From contig JAPLQI010000111.1 of assembly GCA_026399755.1 (NCBI GenBank), positions 21,210 through 85,209 of the forward strand: 64,000 bases of DNA, in the 5' to 3' direction. The notes below the pieces were generated by a model. That model saw only the letters and a list, made by a program, of their open reading frames with translations, searched no databases and was not told the DNA's origin. Position 1 is the stretch's first letter, and each line of letters opens with the position of its first letter. The DNA is from Pseudomonadota bacterium. Its GTDB lineage: Bacteria; Pseudomonadota; Gammaproteobacteria; Burkholderiales; Chitinibacteraceae. Of the stretch, positions 1 through 9,041 are shown piece by piece. Position numbers and translations under genes: made by a program.

Positions 1-107
1 TGGCCAACGCCATCCACTACGCCCACGCCTTTGAAGGCCAAGGTCTACCTTTGAAACAACGTATCGCCAAAGTAGCGGGCCGTGGTCAGGCAGTAGACGC
101 ACCTTAA
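1..107 (+). CDS. 3' end of an unidentified gene (partial)
   Basis: The third forward frame is open from the window edge to a TAA at 105-107. The last 34 residues read ANAIHYAHAFEG, then a basic stretch ending in GRGQAVDAP. I do not recognise the protein. It is included because the frame is open to the edge, the codon use resembles that of the next gene, and a degenerate copy of the host's 'cacccgccctac' repeat follows at about 125-155. The next gene starts 65 bases downstream in the same direction, so the two could be co-transcribed. Confidence 0.5.
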   Translation, partial: ANAIHYAHAFEGQGLPLKQRIAKVAGRGQAVDAP

Positions 108-172
108 TTACTTAGGGCTGGAGTGACCCGCGACAGGTCTCACCCGCCCTACAATTCCTAAAGAAGACTCGC

Positions 173-1105
173 ATGTCAAAGATCTTATTAATCGGTGGTA
201 GCGGATTTATTGGTCAACAACTGGCAGCCAAGCTGACAAAAGCAGGGCATGAAGTCACCCTGCCTACCCGCCACAGAGAAAACAAACGGGCCGATTTAGT
301 GCTCCTGCCCTACCTTAACTTGGTCAGTGCTGACATTAATGACGATGCCGCACTCAGCCAGCTAGTTGCAGGGCAAGATGTGGTGATTAATTTGGTCGGT
401 ATTTTGCAAGGCAACGAGGCCAGTTTTAAAAAAGCCCACGTGACGCTTACCGAAAGAATTATCGCGGCCTGTACAGCGCAAAACGTCAATCGCTATCTGC
501 ATATGAGCGCCTTGGGAGCCGATATACATGGCCCTTCGATGTACCAACGTAGCAAGGGTGAAGCCGAAGCGCGAGTGAAAGCCAGCCGCTTAGACTGGAC
601 AATTTATCGCCCATCGGTGGTGTTTGGCCAAGAAGACCAATTTCTCAACCTCTTTGCCAAGCTGATTAAAATCGCCCCATTTGTGCCATTAGCCGGTGCA
701 GATACGCGTTTTCAGCCGGTTTGGGTGCAAGATGTCACACAAGCATTTGCCATGGGGGTAGTAGATAAAGCGCTGATCGGCAAAACACTGAGCTTGGTTG
801 GCCCAACGATCTATACACTAAAAGAGCTGGTTACCTACACAGCACAAACCGTTGGCGTTTGTCGCCCAATTATTTCCTTACCCAACTTCCTAGCTCGGGT
901 GCAAGCTAGTGTCATGAGCATCTTGCCTAATCCACCGCTTAGCCACGACAATCTTGATTCGCTGCAAGTCGATAATATCGATCCAGCAGGCTTTGCTCCT
1001 GAATTAGACTGGCAACCCACGGCACTAGAAGCCATTGCACCTCTTTATTTAGTAGGAAAACAGAGCGTTTTTAATCAGCTACGCGGCCACGCTCACAGAC
1101 ATTAA
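173..1105 (+). CDS. Complex I NDUFA9-like NAD(P)-binding protein (atypical SDR)
   Basis: 310 aa. The N-terminus begins with a Rossmann strand and the glycine motif GGSGFIG at residues 8-14, as in atypical short-chain dehydrogenases. A YxxxK pair is present at Y124/K128 after 'MSALGA', and 'IYRPSVVFG' is typical of the NDUFA9/NAD-dependent epimerase-like family. In eukaryotes NDUFA9 is an accessory subunit of respiratory complex I. Bacterial members are free-standing, and their substrate is unknown. The start follows 'aaagaag' at a usual distance. The RRM-like gene begins 35 bases downstream, so the two probably share a transcript. The family call is firm and the biochemical role is not. Confidence 0.8.
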   Translation: MSKILLIGGSGFIGQQLAAKLTKAGHEVTLPTRHRENKRADLVLLPYLNLVSADINDDAALSQLVAGQDVVINLVGILQGNEASFKKAHVTLTERIIAACTAQNVNRYLHMSALGADIHGPSMYQRSKGEAEARVKASRLDWTIYRPSVVFGQEDQFLNLFAKLIKIAPFVPLAGADTRFQPVWVQDVTQAFAMGVVDKALIGKTLSLVGPTIYTLKELVTYTAQTVGVCRPIISLPNFLARVQASVMSILPNPPLSHDNLDSLQVDNIDPAGFAPELDWQPTALEAIAPLYLVGKQSVFNQLRGHAHRH

Positions 1106-1140
1106 GCACGTTTTTTTCATCCACTAGTAAGGAAAACACC

Positions 1141-1398
1141 ATGCAAGTTTTGATAGGTAATCTTCCATTAGAAACCACCGTAGAAGATGTTCGCAGCCTG
1201 CTAACCGATGAAATCGGCCTCAATGAATTTGGTGACATCAGCCTCGCAGATGGCGGCAAAGATAGCGTGATCGCCATGGTGTTACTCCACACTCAAAGCC
1301 CTGCCGCCGCCGATGTACTGACCGAAAAAGTATCTAACTTTTTCTGGAAAGGCCGCAACCTCACCGCCTCCCATACCCATATGTTCACAGAGGAATAG
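1141..1398 (+). CDS. RRM-like small RNA-binding protein
   Basis: 85 aa. The opening MQVLIGNLPLETTVEDVRSLL looks like the first strand and helix of an RNA recognition motif, with an RNP2-like 'VLIGNLP' and the following 'T-x-EDVRxLL' helix. The RNP1 strand is not canonical. A strand-like 'DSVIAMVLLHT' and a C-terminal 'WKGRNLTASHT' fit the rest of a beta-alpha-beta-beta-alpha-beta fold. The RBS 'aaggaa' lies just upstream. It sits between the NDUFA9-like gene and ldhA, nine bases before ldhA, which suggests a three-gene unit. RNA binding is inferred from the fold only. Confidence 0.6.
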   Translation: MQVLIGNLPLETTVEDVRSLLTDEIGLNEFGDISLADGGKDSVIAMVLLHTQSPAAADVLTEKVSNFFWKGRNLTASHTHMFTEE

Positions 1399-1407
1399 GC
1401 CCTTCTA

Positions 1408-2403
1408 ATGAGAATTGCCGTTTTTGACAGCAAGCGATACGACCGAGCTACGCTCAGCCTAGCCAATGAACACCACGGCCATGAGCTGCTGTTTTTTGAA
1501 GACCGCTTAAATATCCAGACAGCAGCACTGGCGTCTGGCTTTGAAGTGGTCTGCCCCTTTGTAAATGACCGAGTCGACGCCCCAACCTTGGCACAGCTTG
1601 CCAAGCTAGGCGTGAAGCTAGTTGCGCTACGTTGCGCAGGGTTTAATGGTGTCGATTTAGCCGCAGCAGCAAAGCATGGCATCAGCGTAACGCGCGTACC
1701 GGCTTATTCCCCCGAAGCCGTGGCCGAGCACGTTTTTGCCCTGCTACTCACGCTAAGCCGCAAAACGCATCGCGCTTATAACCGAGTTCGCGAAGGCAAT
1801 TTCTCGCTCGATGGCTTAGTCGGCTTTAACTTGCACGGCCGCACTTTTGGCATTGCTGGCGCAGGTAAAATTGGCGCGGCCACCATTGCAATTGCCCATG
1901 GCTTTGGCTGCAAAGTGCTGGCCTTTGATCGCAACCCATCGCCCGAACGTGCAGCCGCTCTTGGCTGCACCTTTGTCTCGCTGGAAGAGCTGCTGGCGCA
2001 ATCCGATATCATCTCGCTGCACACCCCGCTCACCAATGAAACCAAGCATATGATCAATGCCGATACGCTGGCGGGCATGAAGCCAGGCGCGGTGATTATC
2101 AATACCAGCCGGGGCGGCCTTATCGATAGCAGCGCCCTGCTAGACGCGCTAAAAAGCGGCCAAGTAGGCGGTGTGGGGCTGGATGTTTACGAGTACGAAG
2201 AAGGCGTGTTCTTTGAAGACCTATCCGGCTCGGCATTAGAAGACGACGTTCTGGCAAGGCTCACCACCTTCCCCAATGTCATGATCACCTCGCATCAAGG
2301 CTTTTTAACCGACGAAGCGCTAGAAAATATCGCTGATACGGTACTGTGCGAAGTCAGCGCTTTTGCCCGAGGTGAGCCGCTGATTAATCCGGTAAAGCAA
2401 TAA
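1408..2403 (+). CDS. ldhA: D-lactate dehydrogenase / D-2-hydroxyacid dehydrogenase
   Basis: 331 aa, the usual length for LdhA. The enzyme reduces pyruvate to D-lactate with NADH in the cytoplasm during fermentation. The NAD-binding glycine motif GAGKIG is at about residues 151-156. The catalytic set R235 (NTSRGG), E264 and H296 (TSHQGF) falls at the same positions as in E. coli LdhA. The start ATG at 1408 follows the small RRM-like gene at close spacing. Related D-2-hydroxyacid dehydrogenases share these motifs, but the length and residue numbering favour lactate dehydrogenase. Confidence 0.88.
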   Translation: MRIAVFDSKRYDRATLSLANEHHGHELLFFEDRLNIQTAALASGFEVVCPFVNDRVDAPTLAQLAKLGVKLVALRCAGFNGVDLAAAAKHGISVTRVPAYSPEAVAEHVFALLLTLSRKTHRAYNRVREGNFSLDGLVGFNLHGRTFGIAGAGKIGAATIAIAHGFGCKVLAFDRNPSPERAAALGCTFVSLEELLAQSDIISLHTPLTNETKHMINADTLAGMKPGAVIINTSRGGLIDSSALLDALKSGQVGGVGLDVYEYEEGVFFEDLSGSALEDDVLARLTTFPNVMITSHQGFLTDEALENIADTVLCEVSAFARGEPLINPVKQ

Positions 2404-2872
2404 ACATCAAAAAAGCATAATAACCACGATCTTCATAGGGCTTAAAAGCGCCCTTGAAGCTGCGACACGAGAAACAAGAGGGCGGGTGATTGCTTGGCAG
2501 CGAGGCAGCGAGCCAATCCCACCCGCCGCCAGCTCGATTTTCCGCAGCGAGGAGCCTTCGTGCTTTTGAGGTTGCGGTTTTGCTTACTTTCTTGGCCGTT
2601 CAGAAATCAAATACTTCTCGGTGATGCCGCACCTAAATCAACACGCCGAAGGCACTATCTTTTTGACTTGGGTTACACCCGCTCTACGATGCGTCAAGGC
2701 TTGCCATTGTGCGGCAGCATCTAGCTAAGTTGATAGGATTAGGCTGCTAATGCCCCTCCTCACAGATATATCAAGCCCTAAACTTAGGCTCTCCTAGACA
2801 ATTCCTGACAACCGTGGATAATTAATCTTTCACAGCCCGACCTTTTCGGGGTGACTCCTTGGTTTAACACGC
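2404..2872. repeat. Gene-free spacer with a degenerate family-B dispersed repeat
   Basis: No credible gene. About 2439-2661 is a diverged copy of the ~230-base host repeat called family B here. It contains 'cttgaagc...ccgccgcc...ctcgatt..ccgcagcgaggagccttcgtg' and ends in 'cgccgaaggcact'. At 2726-2742 there is a solitary MITE-type end, TAAGTTGATAGGATT, with no partner found upstream. A short hairpin (CCCGA/TCGGG, about 2836-2850) precedes the next gene. Confidence 0.6.
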
Positions 2873-5119
2873 TTGATACTGCCCGCCATCACCTTTTCTC
2901 CTCGAATTAGCCGCTGGCTGCAATTACTGCCCGGCCTAATCGCCGCGCTATTTACTCTGGCTTTTGCCAGCTGGTTGCTGCTGAACTCAGGCGAGGAGCA
3001 AAAGCAGCGCAGTAATCAATTAGAGCAAGATTTGCTCTGGCAAAAACAAGCGATTCAGCAGCAAATCACCGCCAATACCGACGCCATAAATGCCCTTGCT
3101 GTCACCGATTACAATCAGCAATCGGCGCTCTTTCAGGCGCGTGCATTCTCCTTAATTCAAAACAGCCCAGAAATCGTCAGCTTGGTGGTCAGAAACCAAA
3201 ATGATTTCAAAGTATGGTGGGCGGCTCCGCAGCAAAAAATACTGCCTTTTAATGGCGAAAGTGGCTGGACCACACTGTATACCAAGCCCGGCCAGCCGCC
3301 ATTGGCGCAATACGCCGTGCCGAGTGCAGACGGACATAATTTTATAATTGCCACCTTCTCTTTTGAGCGACTCTTGCAGCAACAAGTGCCTTGGTGGATT
3401 GCTCAGCGCTATCAAGTTTTACTGCTTAACCATAATTATGTAACGCTGGCAGCCAAATCTAGCCGCCAGCTCGATCCAAGCGGCCTGAGCATGCGCATTG
3501 CACTCGATACACCGCCGTTGGGCTTATCGATACAAGCCGAGCTTTACCATGTGCCCCGCCACCGGCTAACTGAATCGCTGCCTTGGGTGCTGCTCTTTTT
3601 AGCCATCGGCATGCTGGCTTCTACCGCACTTTTGCACCGCGTGATGCGCGTTCGCTCGCAGGCAGAAATGCAATTACGTGCCGAAACCGCACTGCGCCAA
3701 GCAATGGAAGACTCGCTAGTCAGCGGCATGCGAGCGATGGATAAGGACGGCCGCCTGATTTATGTAAACCGCGCATTTTGCGAAATGACTGGTTTTAGCG
3801 CTGACGAACTGCTTGGCCAGCAACCACCGCTACCCTACTGGCCACCGGAAGAGCTAGAGCGCTGCCAAGCGGCTTTTGACGCCATACGCCAAGGCCGCGC
3901 CGACCCCAATGGGCAGGCGGTGCGCTTTATGCGTAAAAATGGCGAGCGTTTTGATGTCAGCCTGCATGGCTCCAGCCTGATCGACGGGTCGGGGCGGCAT
4001 ATAGGCTGGATGGGATCTCTCTACGATATTACTGAGCTAAAACGTGAGCGCGAGGTATTGCAAGCCTCGCACCAGCGCTTTGTCACCGTGCTAGATGGCT
4101 TGGATACTGCGGTTGCAGTAAGCGACGCCGATAGTGGCGAGCTACTAATGAGCAACCGCCAGTTTGATCGCTCGTTTAATCTGCCAGATTGGCGTGGCCG
4201 CTGTTGCATCGTGCCCTTTAGCGCCCGCCGCTTTGATGCGCCAGTCGATTCAGAATGGTATGACCCCATCAAAAAACGCTGGTTTCAGATCAAAAGCCGC
4301 CACAATCTATGGGTGGATGATTCAGATGTTTGGCTGGAGGTCGCCACCGATATCAGCGCGCTTAAATTAGCCGCCGAGCGCGAACGCCTGCAAAATGAAA
4401 AACTACAACAGACCAGCCGCCTTATTTCGATGGGCGAAATGGCCTCTAGCCTTGCCCACGAGCTAAACCAGCCCTTGGGCGCGATTGCCAGCTATGCATC
4501 GGGTTGCCGCAATATTCTGGCCAATCCCACGCCTAATTTGCAGCAACTATCACAAGCCATTGAAAAAATGGGCGAACAGGCGCGCAGAGCTGGGCAGATT
4601 ATTCGCGGCATTCGTGAATTTGTGCAGCGCCGCGCGCCGCACCGCCGCCGCTGCACCATTACTGGCTTACTCGACACCGTGCTGGATTTGCAATCGCACG
4701 AGGCTGTAAGACGAGGAGTGGCCATCAGTATCTCGGAATCGAGCGACCTACCGCCTTTATATGTCGATCCGATTATGCTGGAACAGGTATTATTCAATTT
4801 AATCCGTAATGCCATGGAAGCGATGAACGATACGCCCGCAGCGCAGCGCACCTTGGCCATCATGCTGAGTAGGGAGCACGATTACTTACAAGTTATCATT
4901 GCGGATCGTGGCACTGGTATTAGTCCCGAACAAATGGAACAATTGTTTAAACCGTTTTACACCACCAAAGACACCGGCATGGGAATGGGGCTGAATATTT
5001 GTCGCTCTATTATCGAGTATCACCAAGGCCGTCTTTGGGCAGAAAACAATCCTGGCGGCGGTTGCCGCTTTATCTTCACCGTACCGTTTTCCGAGGAAAC
5101 CCAGGCTAATGAACCCTGA
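2873..5119 (+). CDS. Membrane PAS sensor histidine kinase, FixL/DctB-like
   Basis: 748 aa from a TTG start; no better ATG is in frame upstream. A first membrane segment (about 14-38) and a second (about 236-256) enclose a periplasmic domain of some 200 residues. A PAS domain follows (about 275-385), then a second degenerate PAS-like region, a short coiled coil and the kinase core. The phospho-acceptor is H529 in SLAHELNQPLGAI, the form seen in FixL and DctB. The ATP-binding N box (NLIRNAMEAM) and G boxes (DRGTG, GMGMGL) are intact. The gene overlaps the response-regulator gene by 11 bases, so the two are partners. The signal is unknown, and no transporter or target gene is next to the pair. 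Confidence 0.85.
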   Translation: MILPAITFSPRISRWLQLLPGLIAALFTLAFASWLLLNSGEEQKQRSNQLEQDLLWQKQAIQQQITANTDAINALAVTDYNQQSALFQARAFSLIQNSPEIVSLVVRNQNDFKVWWAAPQQKILPFNGESGWTTLYTKPGQPPLAQYAVPSADGHNFIIATFSFERLLQQQVPWWIAQRYQVLLLNHNYVTLAAKSSRQLDPSGLSMRIALDTPPLGLSIQAELYHVPRHRLTESLPWVLLFLAIGMLASTALLHRVMRVRSQAEMQLRAETALRQAMEDSLVSGMRAMDKDGRLIYVNRAFCEMTGFSADELLGQQPPLPYWPPEELERCQAAFDAIRQGRADPNGQAVRFMRKNGERFDVSLHGSSLIDGSGRHIGWMGSLYDITELKREREVLQASHQRFVTVLDGLDTAVAVSDADSGELLMSNRQFDRSFNLPDWRGRCCIVPFSARRFDAPVDSEWYDPIKKRWFQIKSRHNLWVDDSDVWLEVATDISALKLAAERERLQNEKLQQTSRLISMGEMASSLAHELNQPLGAIASYASGCRNILANPTPNLQQLSQAIEKMGEQARRAGQIIRGIREFVQRRAPHRRRCTITGLLDTVLDLQSHEAVRRGVAISISESSDLPPLYVDPIMLEQVLFNLIRNAMEAMNDTPAAQRTLAIMLSREHDYLQVIIADRGTGISPEQMEQLFKPFYTTKDTGMGMGLNICRSIIEYHQGRLWAENNPGGGCRFIFTVPFSEETQANEP

Positions 5120-5723
5120 TCGCCGCATTGCAATCGTTGATGACGATGACGCCATTCGCGATGCCCTCGTATGGCTTTTTTCAACTCGCAATCACCGCGC
5201 CGACAGCTATGCCAGCGCAGAAGCGCTGCTAGCCGATTACACACCTGAGCGTTACGGCTGTTTACTGCTCGATGTGCGCATGCCCGGCATGGGTGGCTTA
5301 GAGCTGTTTGACCGAATCAAAGAGCATCCTTATTGCCCACCCGTGGTGTTTTTAACCGGCCACGGCGATGTACCGATGGCTGTGGGCGCTTTAAAACAAG
5401 GCGCAACCGACTTCGTTGAAAAACCATTTAACGATAACGATATTGTTGATTTGGTTGAGCGCTGCCTAGCCAACGACGCAACCAAGCGCGGCGTGTGGCA
5501 GATCAAAATGCAAATCACCAAACGCCTAGGCACCCTCACCCCGCGCGAGCGCGAAGTGATGAAGCTGATTCTCACTGGCCGTTTAAACAAGCAAATTGCA
5601 GATGATTTATCCATCTCAATGAAAACCGTCGAAGTTCACCGCGCACGGATTTTAGAAAAGATGCAAGTCAAAACAGCCATGGAACTCGCCGCCCTGCTGC
5701 GTGGATCTGGGGTAGAGCCTTAA
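5109..5723 (+). CDS. FixJ-family response regulator (REC + LuxR HTH)
   Basis: 204 aa. The receiver domain has the acidic patch DDDD near residue 11, the phosphorylated aspartate D55 in LLLDVRMPG and the conserved lysine K105 in DFVEKPF. The C-terminal LuxR/FixJ-type helix-turn-helix covers about 136-195 (LTPREREVMKLI...NKQIADDLSISMKTVEVHRARI). It begins inside the end of the kinase gene, so the two are translationally coupled. It should activate transcription when phosphorylated; the targets cannot be read from this window. Confidence 0.9.
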   Translation: MNPDRRIAIVDDDDAIRDALVWLFSTRNHRADSYASAEALLADYTPERYGCLLLDVRMPGMGGLELFDRIKEHPYCPPVVFLTGHGDVPMAVGALKQGATDFVEKPFNDNDIVDLVERCLANDATKRGVWQIKMQITKRLGTLTPREREVMKLILTGRLNKQIADDLSISMKTVEVHRARILEKMQVKTAMELAALLRGSGVEP

Positions 5724-5756
5724 ACTTCATTGCAACTGCACAGGTGTGCAAGAAAA

Positions 5757-5877
5757 CCCAAATCTTGAACCACAGAGAGCACAGAGGACACAGAGTTACA
5801 CGGAGAAAACCCTAACTATGCTTTTCTCCGTGCCCCTCCGTGTTCTCCTTTCCTCCGTGGTTTAAGGTTTGGGTTTT
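5757..5877. repeat. Inverted pair of family-A repeats forming a long hairpin
   Basis: A forward copy of 'aacccaaatcttgaaccac...cacggagaaaa' (5757-5812) is followed within about ten bases by a reverse copy (about 5821-5877, 'ttttctccgtg...gtggtttaaggtttgggtt'). Together they can fold into an almost complete hairpin of about 120 bases between the fixJ-like gene and yaaA. Family A recurs in the same orientation after many genes in this window. The right arm runs to within 40 bases of the likely yaaA start and may affect its expression. Confidence 0.7.
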
Positions 5878-5913
5878 ATGCTGTCAACGATCATTCCGTC
5901 CTCAAAGTCCACC

Positions 5914-6678
5914 ATGCTTATGCTGCTCTCTCCAGCCAAAACGCTGGATTACACCACGGCCCACATTACCAAGGAATTCAGCCAGCCTGATTTTCTGGAT
6001 CATTCTGCCCAGCTGATTGCTTTGCTCAAGCAGCAGACGCCTGCGCAAATTGCTAGCCTGATGAAATTATCTGACCCGCTGGCGGTGCTGAATGTGGGCC
6101 GCTACCAAGCTTGGAACCCTGATTTCACGCCGGATAACGCTAAGCAAGCCGTGCTGGCCTTTATGGGCGATGTGTACGAGGGACTCAATGCAGGGCAGAT
6201 GACGGCGCAACAATTAAGCTATATCAGCCAACATTTGCGCATCCTATCCGGCCTTTACGGCCTACTGCGCCCGCTGGATTTGATACAGCCTTATCGCCTA
6301 GAAATGGGCACCTCTCTGCCCAATGCTGCGGGGAATAATCTCTACGCTTTTTGGGGCGAGACCATTACCGCTGCGATTAATGCCATCGAGCCCAAAGTCG
6401 TCGTCAATTTAGCCTCGACCGAATACTTTAAATCCGTCAAACCCAAACTATTAAATTGCCCGCTGATTACGCCAGTATTTGAAGACTGGAAAAACGGCAA
6501 ATACAAAATCATCAGCTTCTACGCCAAACGCGCACGCGGCCTGATGGTGCGCTGGGCGGCAGAGCACAACATTACTCAAGCTAGCGATTTAAAAGCCTTT
6601 AATGCCGAAGGCTATGCCTTTGACGCCGATGCATCCAATGGCGTGAGCTGGGTATTTAGACGGCAGTTGGTGGATTGA
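5914..6678 (+). CDS. yaaA: Peroxide stress protein YaaA (DUF328 family)
   Basis: 254 aa from the ATG at 5914. An in-frame start exists at 5869, but [13 protein letters not shown] aligns directly with the E. coli YaaA N-terminus ([13 protein letters not shown]), so the later start is chosen. Family landmarks are present: [51 protein letters not shown] and a C-terminal FNAEGYAFD. YaaA limits intracellular unincorporated iron during hydrogen peroxide stress and binds DNA. Repeat copies flank it on both sides, so it is probably transcribed alone. Confidence 0.92.
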   Translation: MLMLLSPAKTLDYTTAHITKEFSQPDFLDHSAQLIALLKQQTPAQIASLMKLSDPLAVLNVGRYQAWNPDFTPDNAKQAVLAFMGDVYEGLNAGQMTAQQLSYISQHLRILSGLYGLLRPLDLIQPYRLEMGTSLPNAAGNNLYAFWGETITAAINAIEPKVVVNLASTEYFKSVKPKLLNCPLITPVFEDWKNGKYKIISFYAKRARGLMVRWAAEHNITQASDLKAFNAEGYAFDADASNGVSWVFRRQLVD

Positions 6679-6685
6679 TGTGATG

Positions 6686-6947
6686 TGACAAACCCAGATC
6701 TTGAACCACGGAGGCCACAGAGAGCACGGAGTTTCACGGAGAAAAACGTCTTAGGAGTTAAGTTTCAAAGGGTGTACAACAACTCGGTTGGAGTGCAGAA
6801 GGCGGTGCGCAAGAAGAACGACTTGCACACCCTATAAAAACCAAGCGTTGTCCTGTTAAGTGCCCACCAAGAGGCTCACAAAGAAGGTTTTCTCCGTGCA
6901 CCTCCGCGTACTCCGTGCCCTCCGTGGTTCAAGATGTGGGTTTTACT
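6686..6947. repeat. Family-A repeat pair enclosing a family-C palindrome
   Basis: A forward family-A copy (6686-6745) and a reverse copy (about 6883-6947) flank a family-C element (about 6769-6840, 'agggtgtacaac...gacttgcacaccctata'). The family-C tail 'ccaagcgttgtcctgttaag' matches the tail of the MITE at 18,426-18,578, so this is probably an eroded member. The right arm covers the last codons of the convergent K+ channel gene. The arrangement could act as a bidirectional terminator. Confidence 0.65.
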
Positions 6948-8655
6948 CTTTCATCTTCCCCTGCTGCCACCCCGCCAATTTACGAAACACCCAGCTTTGC
7001 GGCTCGGTTTTGCCGGTGCGGGCAAAGTCCAGTAGATGCGTGGCTTCTTGCATGGCTTCATGCGCACTTTGTGCTTCGTGATTACCCGCAAAAAGCAGCT
7101 GATCACCAAAAGTCAGCGGCGTGTCCAGTGATGGCCATGCTTGCAGCTCGTCGCCATGCACGCGCAACAGTGGCAGGCATTGCAGCTTATAGCCAAGGTC
7201 AAAGGGATTGTTTATCCAGTGAGCGAGGCGCAAAGGCGGCGAAGGGTTAGCTAAAAAGGCATGCACAGCCGCGGTGTTTTTAGCATCTAGCGTAATGCTC
7301 CAAATTTCCGGCACTTTGTGATCGCATAATAAAGCCAATTGATCAGACAATGCCTTGGCCCAAGCTTCGTCTTCTTCTTTAATTAAATCTAAAAATTGCG
7401 CCAATAAGGGCGTTTCAATCGCGCGTAAACATTCATGCGCCACAATCTCGCTACGAACAGAGGTGATATCAGGCTTAAAGGCTTCAAATAATACGCGGTT
7501 GTCGCGCAGATTCTGCCTAGCCACGATAAACAATTTAGGATTAATCGCTCTGGCCGTTGCTAATGCAGATAAATTATTAATATCGTGATCATGGCAAACC
7601 AATAGGCCGGAAGCGTGTTCAATACCTGCGGCAATTAATGAATCAGCATTCACACCAAGCGCCTGCACAAATTGCTCAGGCAATAAATCAGGCTGCGGAT
7701 CAGGGTCGATCACCGTCACCGTTGCGCCCTCTTTAAGCAGTGCTGCCCGCATAGATACACCGAAGCGGCCATAACCCACCACCACCCAATGCCCACAAGG
7801 TGGGCGCACCAAGGCTGCGATCGGTAGTCCAGGAAAATCAGAAAGCAAATTCCATAAACGATAGCTATGCGGCGCATGCAGCAGCATCTGGAAGCGCTGC
7901 CCCACCGCATTAAACATATTGATGACTTTATTCGCGCCAAACGACTGCATATTATCGGCCACGGCCTTATTTTTGCAGCGGCATACCGATACCAGATTAG
8001 GCTGCAAAACAAAAGCCGCCATTGCAATCGCTAGATTAACGTTTTCATCGCCGGTAATCGCTAATACGCCTCGGCAACGAGGATGAGTAATTCCAGCAAT
8101 TTTTAATAACTCAGGATTAGACGCGTCCCCCGCATAAAAAACCGGGTCGGAATGAAAATCGGCCAAGGCCAAATTATTAACACGCTCTTCTCTAAGCTCA
8201 ATCACTACAAAGCGGATATTAATTCGATCGAGCACTTTGCAGAGCAAACGCCCTGTTTGCCCATAACCACAAATTAAATAAAAGGGCTCGCGCAAGCGTC
8301 TTACTTTATTATTAAACCGCGCATATTGAATGGCTTTTTTTAGCGTCTGATCATTAAATAAGGTAAAAATCGCCCCTAAATTATAAGCCCAGCCCGTTAC
8401 CGATAAATAGATACAGCATAAAACCCAGAGGCGCTGAGAATAAGAAAATGCATAGGGCGTTTCGCCAAAGCCAATTGAGGTAGCGGTATAGCTAATAAAA
8501 TAAAAAGCGTGGAAAAAGCCCATTTGATAGGGGTGCCCATCATCATCCACTCCGGGAATCAGCACCAAGCCAAATACGGCAATGGCATAAATAAGAATGA
8601 GCGTAATAATCGGCGCACGCATGCGCCGCATCACCATAAAAAAGATATTTGGCAT
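6943..8655 (-). CDS. K+ channel-like protein with two RCK/TrkA-N domains
   Basis: 570 aa. Two N-terminal membrane segments (about 14-34 and 76-100) bracket a pore loop whose filter reads TATSIGFGE at residues 57-65. Two cytoplasmic RCK/TrkA-N domains follow, each with a nucleotide-binding glycine motif: GYGQTGR at 130-136 and GYGRFG at 294-299. This is the layout of bacterial RCK-gated potassium channels, which open on ligand or nucleotide binding. The filter departs from the usual TVGYG. The gene starts two bases after the stop of the DUF6394 gene, so they form an operon. Ion selectivity should not be assumed. Confidence 0.8.
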   Translation of the reverse strand: MPNIFFMVMRRMRAPIITLILIYAIAVFGLVLIPGVDDDGHPYQMGFFHAFYFISYTATSIGFGETPYAFSYSQRLWVLCCIYLSVTGWAYNLGAIFTLFNDQTLKKAIQYARFNNKVRRLREPFYLICGYGQTGRLLCKVLDRINIRFVVIELREERVNNLALADFHSDPVFYAGDASNPELLKIAGITHPRCRGVLAITGDENVNLAIAMAAFVLQPNLVSVCRCKNKAVADNMQSFGANKVINMFNAVGQRFQMLLHAPHSYRLWNLLSDFPGLPIAALVRPPCGHWVVVGYGRFGVSMRAALLKEGATVTVIDPDPQPDLLPEQFVQALGVNADSLIAAGIEHASGLLVCHDHDINNLSALATARAINPKLFIVARQNLRDNRVLFEAFKPDITSVRSEIVAHECLRAIETPLLAQFLDLIKEEDEAWAKALSDQLALLCDHKVPEIWSITLDAKNTAAVHAFLANPSPPLRLAHWINNPFDLGYKLQCLPLLRVHGDELQAWPSLDTPLTFGDQLLFAGNHEAQSAHEAMQEATHLLDFARTGKTEPQSWVFRKLAGWQQGKMKE

Positions 8656-8657
8656 AA

Positions 8658-9041
8658 TTAACGACGATGTTGCAAAGTTTCACCAATCAATAGCACCACC
8701 GAAACCACATTCGCGGCCAGTGCCCCACCTGCAAAAGACACTACCATCGAAGTCACCCCAGGCGTCATCCCGACTTGGGTGACATACATGGCATTTCCCC
8801 ACACCAGCGCAGCAGCAATTAATTGCAAATCGGCCACCAAGCTTGTGGCTAAATGCAAAGCGCCTACTTGGGTGCGATCCCCAAATTTAATCACCGTGGC
8901 AATAAAGCTCACCACCATGGCACAAAATAGCTCAAATACATCATGCTGATGCGGCACATCAATTTGCCCCATTACAAAGCCAAAATTGAGCGTAAATGCC
9001 AACAAGATAAAAAATCCAAACACCACTTTTTCAATATTCAT
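8658..9041 (-). CDS. DUF6394-family small membrane protein
   Basis: 127 aa with about four hydrophobic segments (FGFFILLAFTLNFGFVM, FELFCAMVVSFIATVI, LIAAALVWGN, VVSFAGGALAANVVSVVLLIG). It matches the DUF6394 family as I recall it; members occur next to the tandem-RCK channel gene that follows here. Two bases separate the genes, so it is probably co-translated with the channel. It may be an accessory subunit of the channel or a regulator of its insertion, but no function is known. Confidence 0.7.
   Translation of the reverse strand: MNIEKVVFGFFILLAFTLNFGFVMGQIDVPHQHDVFELFCAMVVSFIATVIKFGDRTQVGALHLATSLVADLQLIAAALVWGNAMYVTQVGMTPGVTSMVVSFAGGALAANVVSVVLLIGETLQHRR

Noticed and set aside
2494..2724. 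76-codon plus-strand frame after ldhA
   Set aside because: It lies within a family-B repeat. Similar spurious frames occur in each copy of the repeat.
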